From: Pontibacter ruber
Lineage (GTDB): Bacteria; Bacteroidota; Bacteroidia; Cytophagales; Hymenobacteraceae
Assembly: GCF_023630205.1 (NCBI RefSeq)
Contig: NZ_JALPRR010000002.1
Location: 736,899-800,898, forward strand
Direction: 5' to 3'
DNA: 64,000 nt
Positions 45,934 to 55,252 of the stretch are shown piece after piece; position 1 is the first letter of the stretch, and the number at the start of each line of letters is the position of its first letter. The notes beneath the pieces are model-generated. The model searched no databases and was not told the origin of the DNA. It worked only from the letters and a program-made list of their open reading frames with translations. A program made the position numbers and the translations under genes.

Positions 45934-47247
45934 TTAGTTTATAGTTTGTAATTTTTCTATCTGTTCGGCAAAGTAAGCTTTTTTTTCCGGATTTTTCAAA
46001 ATCAGAAGTTCATATATTTTGATGGCCTTCTTAGTTTTTCCCTGCTTCAGGAAGATGTTGGCCAGGCTTTCAGAAGCCATGCCTTTCTTGATCTTCGAGC
46101 TTTTCAGCGACAGGTCTTCCTGTGGCTCCGGTTTTAGCTTCACATTCACCATGGTTTTTAACCGTGGGTTCAGCTTCAGGAACTGATCGATGATGTCGAG
46201 CTGCTCGCTTAGCGCATTGCTGGTGGGTTGTATGGCTTTCTCCAGTTCATGGGTTTTGCTATACTCCAGTATCAGTTCCGGGTGGAAGCTATGCGGCCGC
46301 GGCCGGGTGTATTCATCTTTCAGTTGCAGCACTTCGCCCATACGGCTCGAGCCCATCCAGTAACCCAGGGCATCCTCCATGTAAAGTCGATCGATCTCAC
46401 TATAAGTATAGTGGACCTCCGCATCTTCAAAAGAAGTCTCTTGCTCTTGCTGTACCGGTGTTTCCTCATCTAAGAAAGCCTCTGTGGTAAATGCCTTAAA
46501 TTCCTGAACAACCAAAGGAGCAGACGCTAAAGCCTCCGGGATAGCCTCAATTGAATCAGTCTCTAAAGCATTGTATGCCTCATCAAACTCTATTTCAGCC
46601 AGTGCTTCTTCGGTTTCCTGCAGGTAGGCAGTATACTCCTGTGCTTCTACATCTTCTGACATAGTTATGGAACGGGAGATCGCAAGCAGATCGGTAGAGG
46701 AGGAGCTTAAGCTGTTGAAGGTAAGCAACATGGAAAGTTCCGAGTAAACTGTTTCTTCAGGGCTTGGAGCTTCCTCGGTTTCTTCAAGTATAGTATACTC
46801 AGCCAGCACTTCTTCCGCTTCTGCCTCAGCTAACTCCTCGTCAACTGCCAGGGGTGTTGCTTCACGTTCTTCTACGGACTCAGTTGTAGGCTGTATTTCT
46901 TCTGTTGCAGGTAGTGCCTGAGAAGTATGCTGTGTTTGCTCAGAAACCCTTACCAGTGTTGTGTCATGAACCGCTTCTTCTGCTACAGCAGGTTCGAAAA
47001 CAGGCTCAGGTGCCGGCGAAGTATAAATAACACGTTTCAACAGCTGCCGGTTGGTAGCATAGGAAGAAGCCTTGCGCAGGCGCTGTGTAGACAGCATACT
47101 CCCTTTGTCATAAGCTGACTTGGCAAGCAGCAAATGAGCGGTCTGGCAATAGGGGAAGGTAGCCGCTACCTTCTCCAATTCCTCCGTCTGCTGGTCCGAG
47201 ATGTTCGATACCTGTTGTATCAGATTTAAAAAAGCTGATTTATTCAT
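45934..47247 (-). CDS. TPR-like protein of the lptE-secG cluster
   Basis: 437 residues from the ATG at 47247; a TTG at 47256 would add three. The N-terminal part (NKSAFLNLIQQVSNISDQQTEELEKVAATFPYCQTAHLLLAKSAYDKGS) is helical and TPR-like. A long acidic, low-complexity middle (about 80-290, rich in Glu, Ala and Thr) follows. The last 60 residues hold a clearer TPR (SESLANIFLKQGKTKKAIKIYELLILKNPEKKAYFAEQIEKLQ). No signal peptide. It sits between lptE and secG, a neighbourhood conserved in Bacteroidetes, suggesting a link to envelope assembly. Function unknown. Confidence 0.78.
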   Translation of the reverse strand: MNKSAFLNLIQQVSNISDQQTEELEKVAATFPYCQTAHLLLAKSAYDKGSMLSTQRLRKASSYATNRQLLKRVIYTSPAPEPVFEPAVAEEAVHDTTLVRVSEQTQHTSQALPATEEIQPTTESVEEREATPLAVDEELAEAEAEEVLAEYTILEETEEAPSPEETVYSELSMLLTFNSLSSSSTDLLAISRSITMSEDVEAQEYTAYLQETEEALAEIEFDEAYNALETDSIEAIPEALASAPLVVQEFKAFTTEAFLDEETPVQQEQETSFEDAEVHYTYSEIDRLYMEDALGYWMGSSRMGEVLQLKDEYTRPRPHSFHPELILEYSKTHELEKAIQPTSNALSEQLDIIDQFLKLNPRLKTMVNVKLKPEPQEDLSLKSSKIKKGMASESLANIFLKQGKTKKAIKIYELLILKNPEKKAYFAEQIEKLQTIN

Positions 47248-47276
47248 GCAGGGCAAGAAGTCTTGTCGGTTATGCG

Positions 47277-47804
47277 TTACCAGTTTGCTACTGATTTATT
47301 GAAAACATCTGTTACCAGGCGATCTGCCATCTGCTCAATAGAAGCAGGAGGGATCTGCGTTACGTCCACGTTCTGCCCAAAGTCCTGCGTGATCGTAAAA
47401 AGCTGATCAAAGTTCTGCTCCGGATTTTTGGTATTGGTGAAGCGTACCTGCACGCCCAAAGTCAGACGGTTCAGGGAGGCCTGGTCGTTCTGGCCCTCAC
47501 GCTGGATGGCGGCAGGTGCTAAGGTAAAATTAACGATCTGTCCTTCTAATTGCAAATCTCCGTCGCGCTGAAGTATGGTAAGATTGGTATTGCGGCGGTA
47601 ATAATTCTTGAAATTGGTCGTTACAATAGACGTCAGGCTGGCAGGACCCTGTCCTGAGCTGTTTTCGATGTTCTGTATCGAAATGGTCTTTATTTCCGGA
47701 GCGATCGACGTACCGGTAAAAGAGTAAATGCCGCAGCCGCTCAATACCGTAACCAGCAGCAAAAGGGCATAAGTGAGGCCTTGAATTTTATTCTTCAATA
47801 TCAT
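47277..47804 (-). CDS. lptE: LptE-family LPS-assembly lipoprotein
   Basis: 175 residues. A lipoprotein signal peptide ends LLLVTVLSGCGIY, with the cysteine near residue 24. The mature part fits the Bacteroidetes LptE family: IKTISIQNIENSSGQGPASLTSIVTTNFKNYYRRNTNLTILQRDGDLQLEGQIVNF and a C-terminal MADRLVTDVFNKSVANW. LptE plugs the LptD barrel that inserts LPS in the outer membrane. Its start overlaps the end of the sigma54-activator gene by 17 bases. Confidence 0.9.
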   Translation of the reverse strand: MILKNKIQGLTYALLLLVTVLSGCGIYSFTGTSIAPEIKTISIQNIENSSGQGPASLTSIVTTNFKNYYRRNTNLTILQRDGDLQLEGQIVNFTLAPAAIQREGQNDQASLNRLTLGVQVRFTNTKNPEQNFDQLFTITQDFGQNVDVTQIPPASIEQMADRLVTDVFNKSVANW

Positions 47805-49059
47805 ACTGCTTCAGTTTTCGGTAAAGTGTTCGTTCGGATATACCCAGGTCGTTTGCGGCATACTTGCGCTTGTTGTTATGCTTCTTAAGGGCCTTCAGGA
47901 TCAGCTCTTTTTCTTTGTCTTCCAGCGAAAGGCTTTCTTCCTCAGTTTCGTGCGTAATGTCCTCCACTTTCTGATCCTCATACTCGCTTACCTGCGCCTG
48001 TTTTACAGGCAGGTAAAAGGCTTCAGCGGTATCTGCCGGCTGGTAACCGCGGGCAGGCGCGAAATGGTGATCAAGGTTCTCAAACAAATGACTGTGCTCT
48101 TTCAGGAGGTCGCGTTCAGGAGACTGATGAGTAAGCAACTCGAATACCAGCTTCTTAAGTTCCGAAACATCGCGCCGCATGTCAAAAAGAACTTTGTACA
48201 GCAAGTCGCGCTCCGAAAAAGCCTGCTCTGATTTAGGCTCTTTCCCGATAAGTGTGGGAAGGCTGCTTTGTTCTTTTGGCAGGTAATGGCGAAGCTTGTC
48301 AGCATCAATTTCCCGGTCGTACTCCAGCACAGAGATCTGCTCCACAATATTTTTAAGTTGACGGATGTTACCCGGAAATCGGAAATTCAGCAATTCCTGT
48401 ATGGCATCAGGGGTTAAGCTGATGGGTTTTACTTTATACTTCTCGGAAAAATCGCTGGCGAACTTACGGAAGAGCAGGTAAATGTCATCTCCGCGATCGC
48501 GTAAAGGTGGCACCGTAATCGGCACAGTATTCAGACGGTAGTACAGGTCCTCGCGGAATTCACCTTTTTCCACCGCATCCAGCAGGTTTACGTTGGTTGC
48601 TGCCACAACGCGTACATCCGTTTTCTGTACTTTGGAAGAACCCACCTTGATGAATTCGCCGTTTTCCAGCACGCGCAGCAGGCGGGCCTGAGTGCCCAGC
48701 GGCATTTCCCCGATCTCGTCGAGAAAGATGGTGCCTCCGTCCGTTACTTCAAAGTAACCTTTCCGGGTATCCAAAGCACCGGTAAAAGAGCCTTTCTCAT
48801 GGCCAAACAGTTCTGAATCGATGGTGCCTTCCGGTATGGCGCCGCAGTTGATGGCGATGAACTGTCCGTGCTTGCGAGGGCTCAACTGGTGGATGATCTT
48901 GGAAAAAGATTCCTTGCCACTGCCGCTTTCGCCGCTGATCAGCACGGTCATATCGGTAGGAGCCACCTGCACTGCCACCTGGATGGCATAATTGAGCAGA
49001 GGCGAGTTTCCTATGATCCCGAACCGCTGTTTTATACTTTGAATATCTACGTTGCGCAT
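47788..49059 (-). CDS. Sigma54-dependent activator without receiver domain
   Basis: 423 residues. The AAA+ central domain (about 10-250) begins almost at the N-terminus: Walker A SGESGSGKESFSK, the sigma54 loop GSFTGA (conservative form of GAFTGA), Walker B GGTIFLDEIGEMP and arginine-finger segment FREDLYYRLN. The C-terminal Fis-type HTH reads LILKALKKHNNKRKYAANDLGISERTLYRKLKQYDIEE. There is no receiver or sensor domain, so control must come from another protein or from expression. It lies in the conserved miaB-activator-lptE-TPR-secG run. Confidence 0.94.
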   Translation of the reverse strand: MRNVDIQSIKQRFGIIGNSPLLNYAIQVAVQVAPTDMTVLISGESGSGKESFSKIIHQLSPRKHGQFIAINCGAIPEGTIDSELFGHEKGSFTGALDTRKGYFEVTDGGTIFLDEIGEMPLGTQARLLRVLENGEFIKVGSSKVQKTDVRVVAATNVNLLDAVEKGEFREDLYYRLNTVPITVPPLRDRGDDIYLLFRKFASDFSEKYKVKPISLTPDAIQELLNFRFPGNIRQLKNIVEQISVLEYDREIDADKLRHYLPKEQSSLPTLIGKEPKSEQAFSERDLLYKVLFDMRRDVSELKKLVFELLTHQSPERDLLKEHSHLFENLDHHFAPARGYQPADTAEAFYLPVKQAQVSEYEDQKVEDITHETEEESLSLEDKEKELILKALKKHNNKRKYAANDLGISERTLYRKLKQYDIEE

Positions 49060-49061
49060 TT

Positions 49062-49155
49062 TGATGATTTGAAGATTGGAAGATTTGGAAATTTGAAGCT
49101 GAGGTGATGTGAAGATTTAATTATTTTAAATCTTCACATTTCCAAATCTCCAAAT
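49062..49155. repeat. Inverted simple-sequence spacer between miaB and the activator
   Basis: Built of GATTTGGAAATTTGAAG-type units and their inverse TTCCAAATCTCCAAATC. At the centre is the palindrome ATGTGAAGATTTAA-TTATT-TTAAATCTTCACAT (49107-49139). A related spacer lies between trpD and trpC (17701-17744). Confidence 0.55.
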
Positions 49156-50598
49156 CTAATCAACTGCTTCGCCAAACAGGGTACCTACGCTGCAATCGTG
49201 CACAAACACGTTCACGTAGTCGCCTTTTTTGTAGTGCTTCTTGTCGAAGATCACCACTTTGTTCTGGTCGTTACGGCCGCTTAGCTGCTGGTCAGACTTC
49301 TTGGAGAAGTTCTCTACCAGCACGCGGTGCACCTTGCCAATGTCACGCTTATTGCGCGCCAGCGAGGTCTCGCGCTGCTTGTTGATGATTTCATCTAATC
49401 GACGTTTTTTCACCTCCAGCGGAATGTCATCTTCCAGTTTGCGGGCAGCCAGTGTGCCCGGGCGTTCGGAGTAAAAGAACATGTAGGAGTAATCGTACTG
49501 CACGTACTCCATCAGCGACAGCGTATCCTGGTGCTCTTCTTCGGTTTCGGTGCAGAATCCCGCGATCATGTCAGAAGAGATGCCACAGTCTTCGCCAAGT
49601 ATACTTCTGATCGCATCTACGCGGTTAATGTACCAGGCACGGTCGTAAGTACGGTTCATCAGCTCCAGTATGCGGGAGTTACCGCTTTGCACCGGCAGGT
49701 GAATGTACTTGCAGATATTGTCATACTTCTTCATGGTATACAACACCTCGTCGGTGATGTCTTTCGGATGCGAAGTAGAGAAGCGTACGCGTAGGTCTGG
49801 AGAGAGCAGGGCTACACGCTCCAGCAACTGAGCAAAGTTTACGCTTTCAGTTCCATCCTCAGAAGCCCACTTGTAAGAGTCCACGTTCTGGCCCAGCAGC
49901 GTAACTTCTTTATAGCCTTGTGCCACCAGTGCCTCGGCTTCACGGACGATGGAGTGTGCATCGCGCGAGCGCTCACGCCCGCGGGTAAATGGCACCACGC
50001 AGAAAGAGCACATGTTGTCGCAACCACGCATGATCGAGATAAAAGCGCTCACCCCATTGCTGTTCAGGCGGATCGGGTTGATGTCGGCGTAGGTTTCTTC
50101 GCGGGAAAGCAGCACGTTCACGGCTTTCTGACCGCCATCCACTTCGTTGATCAGGTTCGGCAGGTCGCGGTAAGCGTCCGGGCCTACAACCAAGTCCACG
50201 ATCTTTTCTTCTTCCAAAAGCGATTTCTTCAGGCGCTCAGCCATACAGCCCAGGATCCCGATTACCATACCCGGCTTTTTGCGCTTGTGGTAGTTGATCT
50301 GGCCCAAGCGGTTGCGTACCGTTTGCTCGGCTTTTTCCCGGATCGAGCACGTGTTCAGGAAAACAACGTCAGCTTGCGCGATATCGGAAGTCGTATCGAA
50401 GCCCTGCTCAAACATGATCGAAGACACGATCTCACTATCCGAGAAGTTCATGGCGCAGCCATAACTTTCGATATATAATTTGCGTGATTTTCCGGTGTTA
50501 TTATCCTTGGTAACGTGCGTGTCGCAGGCAGCAGCAGAAGCGGTAGCTTGCTCAGGCGTGCGGTTATCTATGAAATCTAAATCTACTATCGGATCCAT
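49156..50598 (-). CDS. miaB: tRNA-2-methylthio-N6-dimethylallyladenosine synthase
   Basis: 480 residues. An N-terminal methylthiotransferase domain ([46 protein letters not shown]) supplies three cysteines for the auxiliary cluster. The radical-SAM domain has [25 protein letters not shown] (CxxxCxxC), and the C-terminal TRAM domain reads [27 protein letters not shown]. It methylthiolates i6A37 in tRNA. First gene of the cluster, with a -7 box 20 bases upstream. Confidence 0.96.
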   Translation of the reverse strand: MDPIVDLDFIDNRTPEQATASAAACDTHVTKDNNTGKSRKLYIESYGCAMNFSDSEIVSSIMFEQGFDTTSDIAQADVVFLNTCSIREKAEQTVRNRLGQINYHKRKKPGMVIGILGCMAERLKKSLLEEEKIVDLVVGPDAYRDLPNLINEVDGGQKAVNVLLSREETYADINPIRLNSNGVSAFISIMRGCDNMCSFCVVPFTRGRERSRDAHSIVREAEALVAQGYKEVTLLGQNVDSYKWASEDGTESVNFAQLLERVALLSPDLRVRFSTSHPKDITDEVLYTMKKYDNICKYIHLPVQSGNSRILELMNRTYDRAWYINRVDAIRSILGEDCGISSDMIAGFCTETEEEHQDTLSLMEYVQYDYSYMFFYSERPGTLAARKLEDDIPLEVKKRRLDEIINKQRETSLARNKRDIGKVHRVLVENFSKKSDQQLSGRNDQNKVVIFDKKHYKKGDYVNVFVHDCSVGTLFGEAVD

Positions 50599-50617
50599 GG
50601 TAATACGGTTAAGGGTG

Positions 50618-50625
50618 CAAATATA
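50618..50625 (-). promoter_or_regulatory. Candidate -7 promoter box for miaB
   Basis: TATATTTG followed by C on the minus strand, 19 bases from the miaB ATG. Confidence 0.5.
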
Positions 50626-50720
50626 CTACAATCCACTTAAAAACGTGACAGAATGGCAGAGGAATTAGTTCTAAAAGTTTGATGGAGGAGTTGCGCAACT
50701 CTAGAGAAGGTTATTAAAAG

Positions 50721-50756
50721 AAAAAGGCTGACGCATTCCTGCTGTCAGCCTTTTAT
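50721..50756. terminator. Terminator after the DUF1232 gene
   Basis: AAAAGGCTGAC / GTCAGCCTTTT stem with an 11-base loop, just downstream of the DUF1232 stop on the minus strand. Confidence 0.8.
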
Positions 50757-50777
50757 ACTTAAGGAGTGTTTTCTCAA

Positions 50778-51227
50778 TTACAATGTTCCCGGAGTAGGCT
50801 CAAAGCGTGTGCCCGTTTCCCAGGCAGCAAACTTGGTGATCTCTTTCTGGAAGGCATCAATAAACCAGGCGATCAGGCTGATGTCATCCATCAGGCCCAG
50901 TACAGGTATAAAGTCCGGGATAAGATCAAGAGGAGATACCAGGTATAACAACACCGCCACGCCGATCAGCATGGATTTTTTCGATACATCGCGGTAGGAG
51001 CCGTTCGAGTAGGCTTTCACCATCCGCATGAACGTATACATTACTTCTTTCACCTGTTCAAACCCGCTCTTGGTACTGTTGGCGTCTATCAGCTTTCCGT
51101 AAGCCGTGGAGAGTAGCATACCTATTTTAGCAGGCTTGCCCAACACACCGCCGGCTTTGCCCAGGAAGCGTTGAAAGAGGGCACTCTTCGATAACTGCAG
51201 CCCTTTATTTATTAAATCATTCAGCAT
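50778..51227 (-). CDS. DUF1232 (YkvA-type) membrane protein
   Basis: 149 residues. The DUF1232 core is plain: LIGVAVLLYLVSPLDLIPDFIPVLGLMDDISLIAWFIDAFQKEI (about 83-130), with two short hydrophobic helices and the SPxDLIPDFIPVLGxxDD motif. The N-terminal 80 residues are basic and helical. These proteins sit in the inner membrane; function is unknown. Single gene. Confidence 0.88.
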   Translation of the reverse strand: MLNDLINKGLQLSKSALFQRFLGKAGGVLGKPAKIGMLLSTAYGKLIDANSTKSGFEQVKEVMYTFMRMVKAYSNGSYRDVSKKSMLIGVAVLLYLVSPLDLIPDFIPVLGLMDDISLIAWFIDAFQKEITKFAAWETGTRFEPTPGTL

Positions 51228-51435
51228 TTCTATATAGAATTTGTTTATCGCTTATACGGTGCACCCGCGCAAATAGGTATGGCAGCTGTACTTATGCGGC
51301 ATGTAGCTATAGTATATTTATAAAATAAAATATTTATATCATAATACTTGACAACGGGCTACAGAGTACCTAAACTTGCTATAGTTAGTGGGTGCTCTAA
51401 CACAACCAACCAATTACCTGTTTTCAGTATAACTT

Positions 51436-52017
51436 ATGAAGCCGTTCGTGATAGTGCTTATGTCGCTGCTGACCGTAGTGGCGGCTTTATTTTCTGCCTC
51501 TTATCTGCTTCCGGTGCAGTGCGATGTGGTGCGGAGCAGGGTAATGAATGCTTCTCCCGATCAGGTATACCCGTACCTGAACAACCCGACGGAGTGGGAA
51601 AAGTGGAGTGTCTGGAACAAAAGCTATGACCCAAGCATGATCCACATGTACGGCGGCCCGCTGACCGGCAAAGGCGCACGGCTAAACTGGAGCGGCGACA
51701 AGATAGGCGACGGACAGATAGAGTTTACTGAGAGCGTTAGCCCTACGCTGTTGCGCTACCAGCAGACCATAGAGGGCGACCATCATGAAACGCAGGGGTA
51801 TTTCAGCCTGGAGAAAGTGAATGGCGGTACGCGCGTGATCTGGCAGAAACACACAGCGCTTGAAGACAACCCCATTGCACGGATAGAAGGCTTCCTGCGA
51901 AAGAAAAAGCTTGAAGTAGAACTGGAGCAGAGCCTGGCCGGGCTGGACAGTGTGGTTACGGCTAAAACCGGCAAAAAAGGGGCAGGAGCAAAACGCTACG
52001 CTTCTAACCGCAGATAA
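51436..52017 (+). CDS. SRPBCC-family protein with N-terminal anchor
   Basis: 193 residues. Residues about 4-27 (FVIVLMSLLTVVAALFSASYLLP) are a membrane anchor or signal peptide. The rest is a START/polyketide-cyclase-type SRPBCC fold: VMNASPDQVYPYLNNPTEWEKWSVWNKSYDP, LTGKGARLNWSGDKIGDGQIEFTES, LRYQQTIEGDHHETQGYFSLEKVNGGTRVIWQKH. It may bind a lipid-like ligand in the periplasm; substrate unknown. Followed by a 28-bp-stem terminator. Confidence 0.85.
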   Translation: MKPFVIVLMSLLTVVAALFSASYLLPVQCDVVRSRVMNASPDQVYPYLNNPTEWEKWSVWNKSYDPSMIHMYGGPLTGKGARLNWSGDKIGDGQIEFTESVSPTLLRYQQTIEGDHHETQGYFSLEKVNGGTRVIWQKHTALEDNPIARIEGFLRKKKLEVELEQSLAGLDSVVTAKTGKKGAGAKRYASNRR

Positions 52018-52031
52018 ATCACTGATATTAA

Positions 52032-52095
52032 TAAGTATAAAGTATAAAAAAGCCGCTGCCAGTTATAGCAGCGGCTTTTTTATACTTTATACTTA
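52032..52095. terminator. Bidirectional terminator with AAGTATA-containing stem
   Basis: A perfect 28-bp stem: arms TAAGTATAAAGTATAAAAAA.. / ..TTTTTTATACTTTATACTTA around GCCGCTGC / GCAGCGGC. Two AAGTATA-type motifs sit in each arm. It separates the convergent SRPBCC and PhoH genes. Confidence 0.92.
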
Positions 52096-52104
52096 ATGGC
52101 TATA

Positions 52105-53535
52105 CTACAGCAGCTCGTTTGCCAGGTTAGCCAGCTCGGAGCGCTCGCCTTTCAATAATGTGATATGAGCGTACAGCGGGTGGTTCTTGGCCCTATCGAT
52201 CAGGTAAGACAAACCATTACTTTGTGAGTCGAGGTATGGCGTGTCGATTTGGTAAATGTCTCCTGTAAAGACGATCTTGGTATTTTCGCCGGCCCGCGAG
52301 ATGATCGTCTTGACCTCATGCGGCGTCAGGTTCTGCGCCTCGTCCACAATAAAAAAGATGTTGGATAAGCTGCGCCCGCGGATGTAAGCCAGTGGTGTGA
52401 TCACCAGTTTTTCCAGGTCTACCAGCTCTCGTATCTTCTGATACTCCTTGCTAGTTTCTGAAAACTGGTTCTGGATATACTTCAGGTTGTCCCAGAGGGG
52501 CTCCATGTAGGGGTTCAGCTTTGATTTGATATCGCCGGGCAGGTAGCCAATATCTTTGTTGCTGAGCGGCACAACCGGGCGGGCCAGGTATATCTGTTTA
52601 TACTCGCGGCGTTGTTCCAGTGCACTGGCCAGGGCCAGCAGGGTTTTGCCTGTACCCGCCACGCCTTGTACCGACACCAGTTTTATACTTGGGTTCATCA
52701 GGGCATGTAGGGCAAAGGCCTGTTCCGCGTTACGGGGTTTAATGCCATAGGCAGTGGCTTTGTCTACCCGCTCCAGTTGTCCTTCTGTGGAGTTATGGTA
52801 GGCCAGTACCGAGTTTTTAAAGCTTTTGAGTACGTAGTAATGGTTGTCGGCCGGGTTTGATTTAAGCACCTTGCTGCTTTCGCAGTAGCCTTGCTCGTAA
52901 AGATCGTTTATAGCATTGGCTGGTACATCCTCCAGGGTATCGTTTCCGGTGTAAAGTCCGGCTACGTCCTGTATCTTGCCTGTCTCGTAATCTTCGGCAA
53001 TCAGATTAAGGGCCCGTGCTTTCAGGCGCAGGTTTATATCCTTTGTTACCAGCACCACGTGGTTGTCGGGCTGTTCCTGTTGCAGCTGCAAAGCGGAGTT
53101 CAGTATCCAGTGGTCGTTCTTGTCTCCAAATATCTTGGTGGCGTCCAGGGTCTGGCTTTCGTTCATCAGTACCTTGAACTTGCCTTTTGTGGGGCCGTTC
53201 AGCGGCAGCCAATCCTGCAGCTTGTGTTCTGCCGATAGTTTATCTATAAAGCGGATAAATTCACGGGCTTCGAAGTTTTTGATGTCATTGCCTTTCTTGA
53301 AGTTATCCAGCTCTTCCAGTACCGTTATGGGTATGGCCACATCGTGCTCCTGAAAATTTTGCGCGGCACTGTGGTCGTAAAGTATAACCGAGGTGTCCAG
53401 TACAAATATTTTCCGGTTAGTGGCCTGGCCGTTAGAACTGATCTTCTCTTTGACTTTGGCTGTTCTCGCGCCCTTGTTTTCGGCAGAGGCGGATTCAGCC
53501 TTTGGATTAGGGGTTGCTTTAGAAGCTTTGGGCAT
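52105..53535 (-). CDS. PIN-PhoH family ATPase
   Basis: 476 residues. Residues about 40-185 are a PIN RNase-like domain (IFVLDTSVILYDHSAAQNF with the first aspartate; NDHWILNSALQLQ and VVLVTKDINLRLKARALN further on). Residues about 245-476 are a PhoH ATPase with Walker A SVQGVAGTGKTLLALA, Walker B NIFFIVDEAQNLTPHEVKTIISRAG and TGDIYQID. The PhoH2/YlaK-type combination suggests RNA unwinding and cleavage. The N-terminal 35 residues are basic and Lys/Ala-rich. Single gene. Confidence 0.93.
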   Translation of the reverse strand: MPKASKATPNPKAESASAENKGARTAKVKEKISSNGQATNRKIFVLDTSVILYDHSAAQNFQEHDVAIPITVLEELDNFKKGNDIKNFEAREFIRFIDKLSAEHKLQDWLPLNGPTKGKFKVLMNESQTLDATKIFGDKNDHWILNSALQLQQEQPDNHVVLVTKDINLRLKARALNLIAEDYETGKIQDVAGLYTGNDTLEDVPANAINDLYEQGYCESSKVLKSNPADNHYYVLKSFKNSVLAYHNSTEGQLERVDKATAYGIKPRNAEQAFALHALMNPSIKLVSVQGVAGTGKTLLALASALEQRREYKQIYLARPVVPLSNKDIGYLPGDIKSKLNPYMEPLWDNLKYIQNQFSETSKEYQKIRELVDLEKLVITPLAYIRGRSLSNIFFIVDEAQNLTPHEVKTIISRAGENTKIVFTGDIYQIDTPYLDSQSNGLSYLIDRAKNHPLYAHITLLKGERSELANLANELL

Positions 53536-53848
53536 ATACGTTTGGCTAAGGGTGAAACTGATAGAACAGTTGGTAAACGTGCTGCTGTGTTAGTGAACCG
53601 ACCTCGTTTTGGCTGGTTCTTATATAGTCTTTTTACGTGATAAAGAGAGTGCCGGACGTCTGCTTTCTGGAATTGGGCAGGTTGATTTTCAGAGTCGGTA
53701 ATAGGAAGTATACTGTTTTTCTAATACTTGCTTGAGTATGAAAACTTTATGAACTAAAATAAGTATAACTAAATGTTTAGTTGATTGAAAAAAAGTTTAA
53801 ATTGCTTTCAGAAAATATCTTGTGACCAGACCAAAATACAGATCAGGT
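53536..53848. other. Intergenic region between divergent genes, no gene seen
   Basis: AT-rich towards the downstream gene. It holds no convincing frame, RNA or repeat. Confidence 0.5.
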
Positions 53849-54292
53849 ATGAAGCTATTTATAGTAGTGATGCTGCTGCTATTGCCTTTGTTGGTGGCAG
53901 CAGAACCGGACAAGCAGCGAGCAGGGTTATTCAGGATCAACCGCTTTGACAAGGAAGGACAGTTCCACGGCAAATGGAAAGTATACATCAACAACGGGAC
54001 GATACTCGTGCGGCAGGGCAGGTTCCGGCATGGTAAGGAAGTAGGGAAGTGGCGCTATTATTACCAGGATGGCCAGCGGCTGATGGAAGAGAAGTATAAA
54101 CCCCGCAAGAACTACATACAGGTAAAGCGCTACCATGAGAACGGACAGCTTGCCAAAGAGGGGCAGGCCCGCATGATCGAGAGCGGCAACATCTTACGCT
54201 ACTTCTGGTTTGGGGAGTGGAAGGTGTACGATAAGTCCGGGCAGTTCAGCCACACAGAGTACTACGAACAGGGAAACCTGGTTAAAAGGTAA
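53849..54292 (+). CDS. YwqK/MORN-2-like exported protein
   Basis: 147 residues from ATG 53849, which starts a clean signal peptide (MKLFIVVMLLLLPLLVAAE); the upstream GTG at 53822 would bury it. The mature part consists of short beta repeats of the YwqK/MORN_2 type: GQFHGKWKVYINNGTILVRQGRFRHGKEVGKWRYYYQDGQRLMEEKY, KRYHENGQLAKEGQARMI and WFGEWKVYDKSGQFSHTEYYEQGNLVKR. Databases sometimes call these antitoxins of toxin-antitoxin systems, but no toxin is adjacent and the signal peptide argues for the periplasm or surface. Function unknown. Confidence 0.82.
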   Translation: MKLFIVVMLLLLPLLVAAEPDKQRAGLFRINRFDKEGQFHGKWKVYINNGTILVRQGRFRHGKEVGKWRYYYQDGQRLMEEKYKPRKNYIQVKRYHENGQLAKEGQARMIESGNILRYFWFGEWKVYDKSGQFSHTEYYEQGNLVKR

Positions 54293-54302
54293 AGTATAGA
54301 AG

Positions 54303-54348
54303 GAAATAACAAGGGGCAAGTATAGCTATACTTGCCCCTTGTTATTTC
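54303..54348. terminator. 46-base perfect palindromic terminator
   Basis: Arms 54303-54325 and 54326-54348 are exact inverse complements (GAAATAACAAGGGGCAAGTA and on). The centre is CAAGTATAG / CTATACTTG. It lies between convergent genes and overlaps the end of the next gene's stop region. Confidence 0.88.
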
Positions 54349-54967
54349 AGCTTAGCGTGTAGTAATCTTCCTTCTCCTTGTCGTGGAGCCGAAGATAGCC
54401 ATGTATGACCAGCTTAACCAGGGTACGGTACGCCCGGCGCTCCGAAATATTAACCAGTTTCATGTACTGCTTCTGGGTTATGCGGGGGTGCGTCTGAAGG
54501 TACTCCAGTACGGCATTTTCGTGCCACTCCAGGGGCAGGCGCTCAAACAAAGGTTCTTCCTGCTGCAGTACTTTGTTTACCATTTTGCTCGTCTGCACAC
54601 TCGTATCTTTTACCCGGATATACCCGCGCCAGTCGTCTTCCTTTACCCTGGCAAAATGGGGCTTGTTCTTGCTTTCAGGGATGATGACTTTCAGAATCGT
54701 GTCGCCGTCAACCTCTTCTTCTTCATACATGAGTTCAACCGGAGGATCGCAGTACAGGTCGGCGGCCAGTTGAAGGGTATGTTTCTCTTCTTCCGGATCA
54801 ATGCCTACTATGGTGCCGTCATCTTTCACCCCGATCAGCACAATACCGCCGCGGGTATTGGCAAACGAAACAAGGGTGCGGGCTATTTTTTCAGGTTGTG
54901 TTACGCGTTGCTTAAAATCTACTCTATCGTTTTCGCCTAGCAGGATGAGGCGTTGCAGTTCTTCCAT
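54347..54967 (-). CDS. AlbA_2 (Schlafen-like) domain protein
   Basis: 206 residues. Residues about 1-125 match the AlbA_2 putative nucleic-acid-binding domain: ENDRVDFKQRVTQPEKIARTLVSFANTRGGIVLIGVKDDGTIVGIDPEEE, with the FANTxGGxxxxGVxDDG core, and ILKVIIPESKNKPHFARVK with YIRVKDTSV. Residues about 150-206 form a winged-helix region (WHENAVLEYLQTHPRITQKQYMKLVNISERRAYRTLVKLVIHGYLRL). Probably a cytoplasmic DNA-linked regulator; its target is unknown. Single gene. Confidence 0.88.
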   Translation of the reverse strand: MEELQRLILLGENDRVDFKQRVTQPEKIARTLVSFANTRGGIVLIGVKDDGTIVGIDPEEEKHTLQLAADLYCDPPVELMYEEEEVDGDTILKVIIPESKNKPHFARVKEDDWRGYIRVKDTSVQTSKMVNKVLQQEEPLFERLPLEWHENAVLEYLQTHPRITQKQYMKLVNISERRAYRTLVKLVIHGYLRLHDKEKEDYYTLS

Positions 54968-55203
54968 ATAAGTTAAAGGGGCGCTTTAAAAAACAACAAG
55001 TAATGGGGAGTATGGGTTCTACAATAAAGGCAATGCAAACGTAAGCCGCAGCAAATAAAAAAGTAAGTATACTTGCAGGTTTATACTTCAGATTTCCTGA
55101 ACCCGGCTGCTTTCGCAGTATACGGAGATTATGATATTAAGCTTTTGAAAAGGATAGCAGCGCTGCTGCAGAACAAACGCAGTACTAAAGTATAGAAAAT
55201 AAA

Positions 55204-55227
55204 AAAGCGAGCTGTGAGGCTCGCTTT
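55204..55227 (-). terminator. Terminator after the DUF3127 gene
   Basis: AAAGCGAGC / GCTCGCTTT stem followed on the minus strand by a T run, 26 bases past the stop. Confidence 0.8.
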
Positions 55228-55252
55228 CTGGTATAAGTATGAGTGCGTTTCG

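Noticed and set aside
53849..54292. Antitoxin of a toxin-antitoxin pair
   Set aside because: YwqK-type names suggest it, but there is a signal peptide and no toxin gene nearby.
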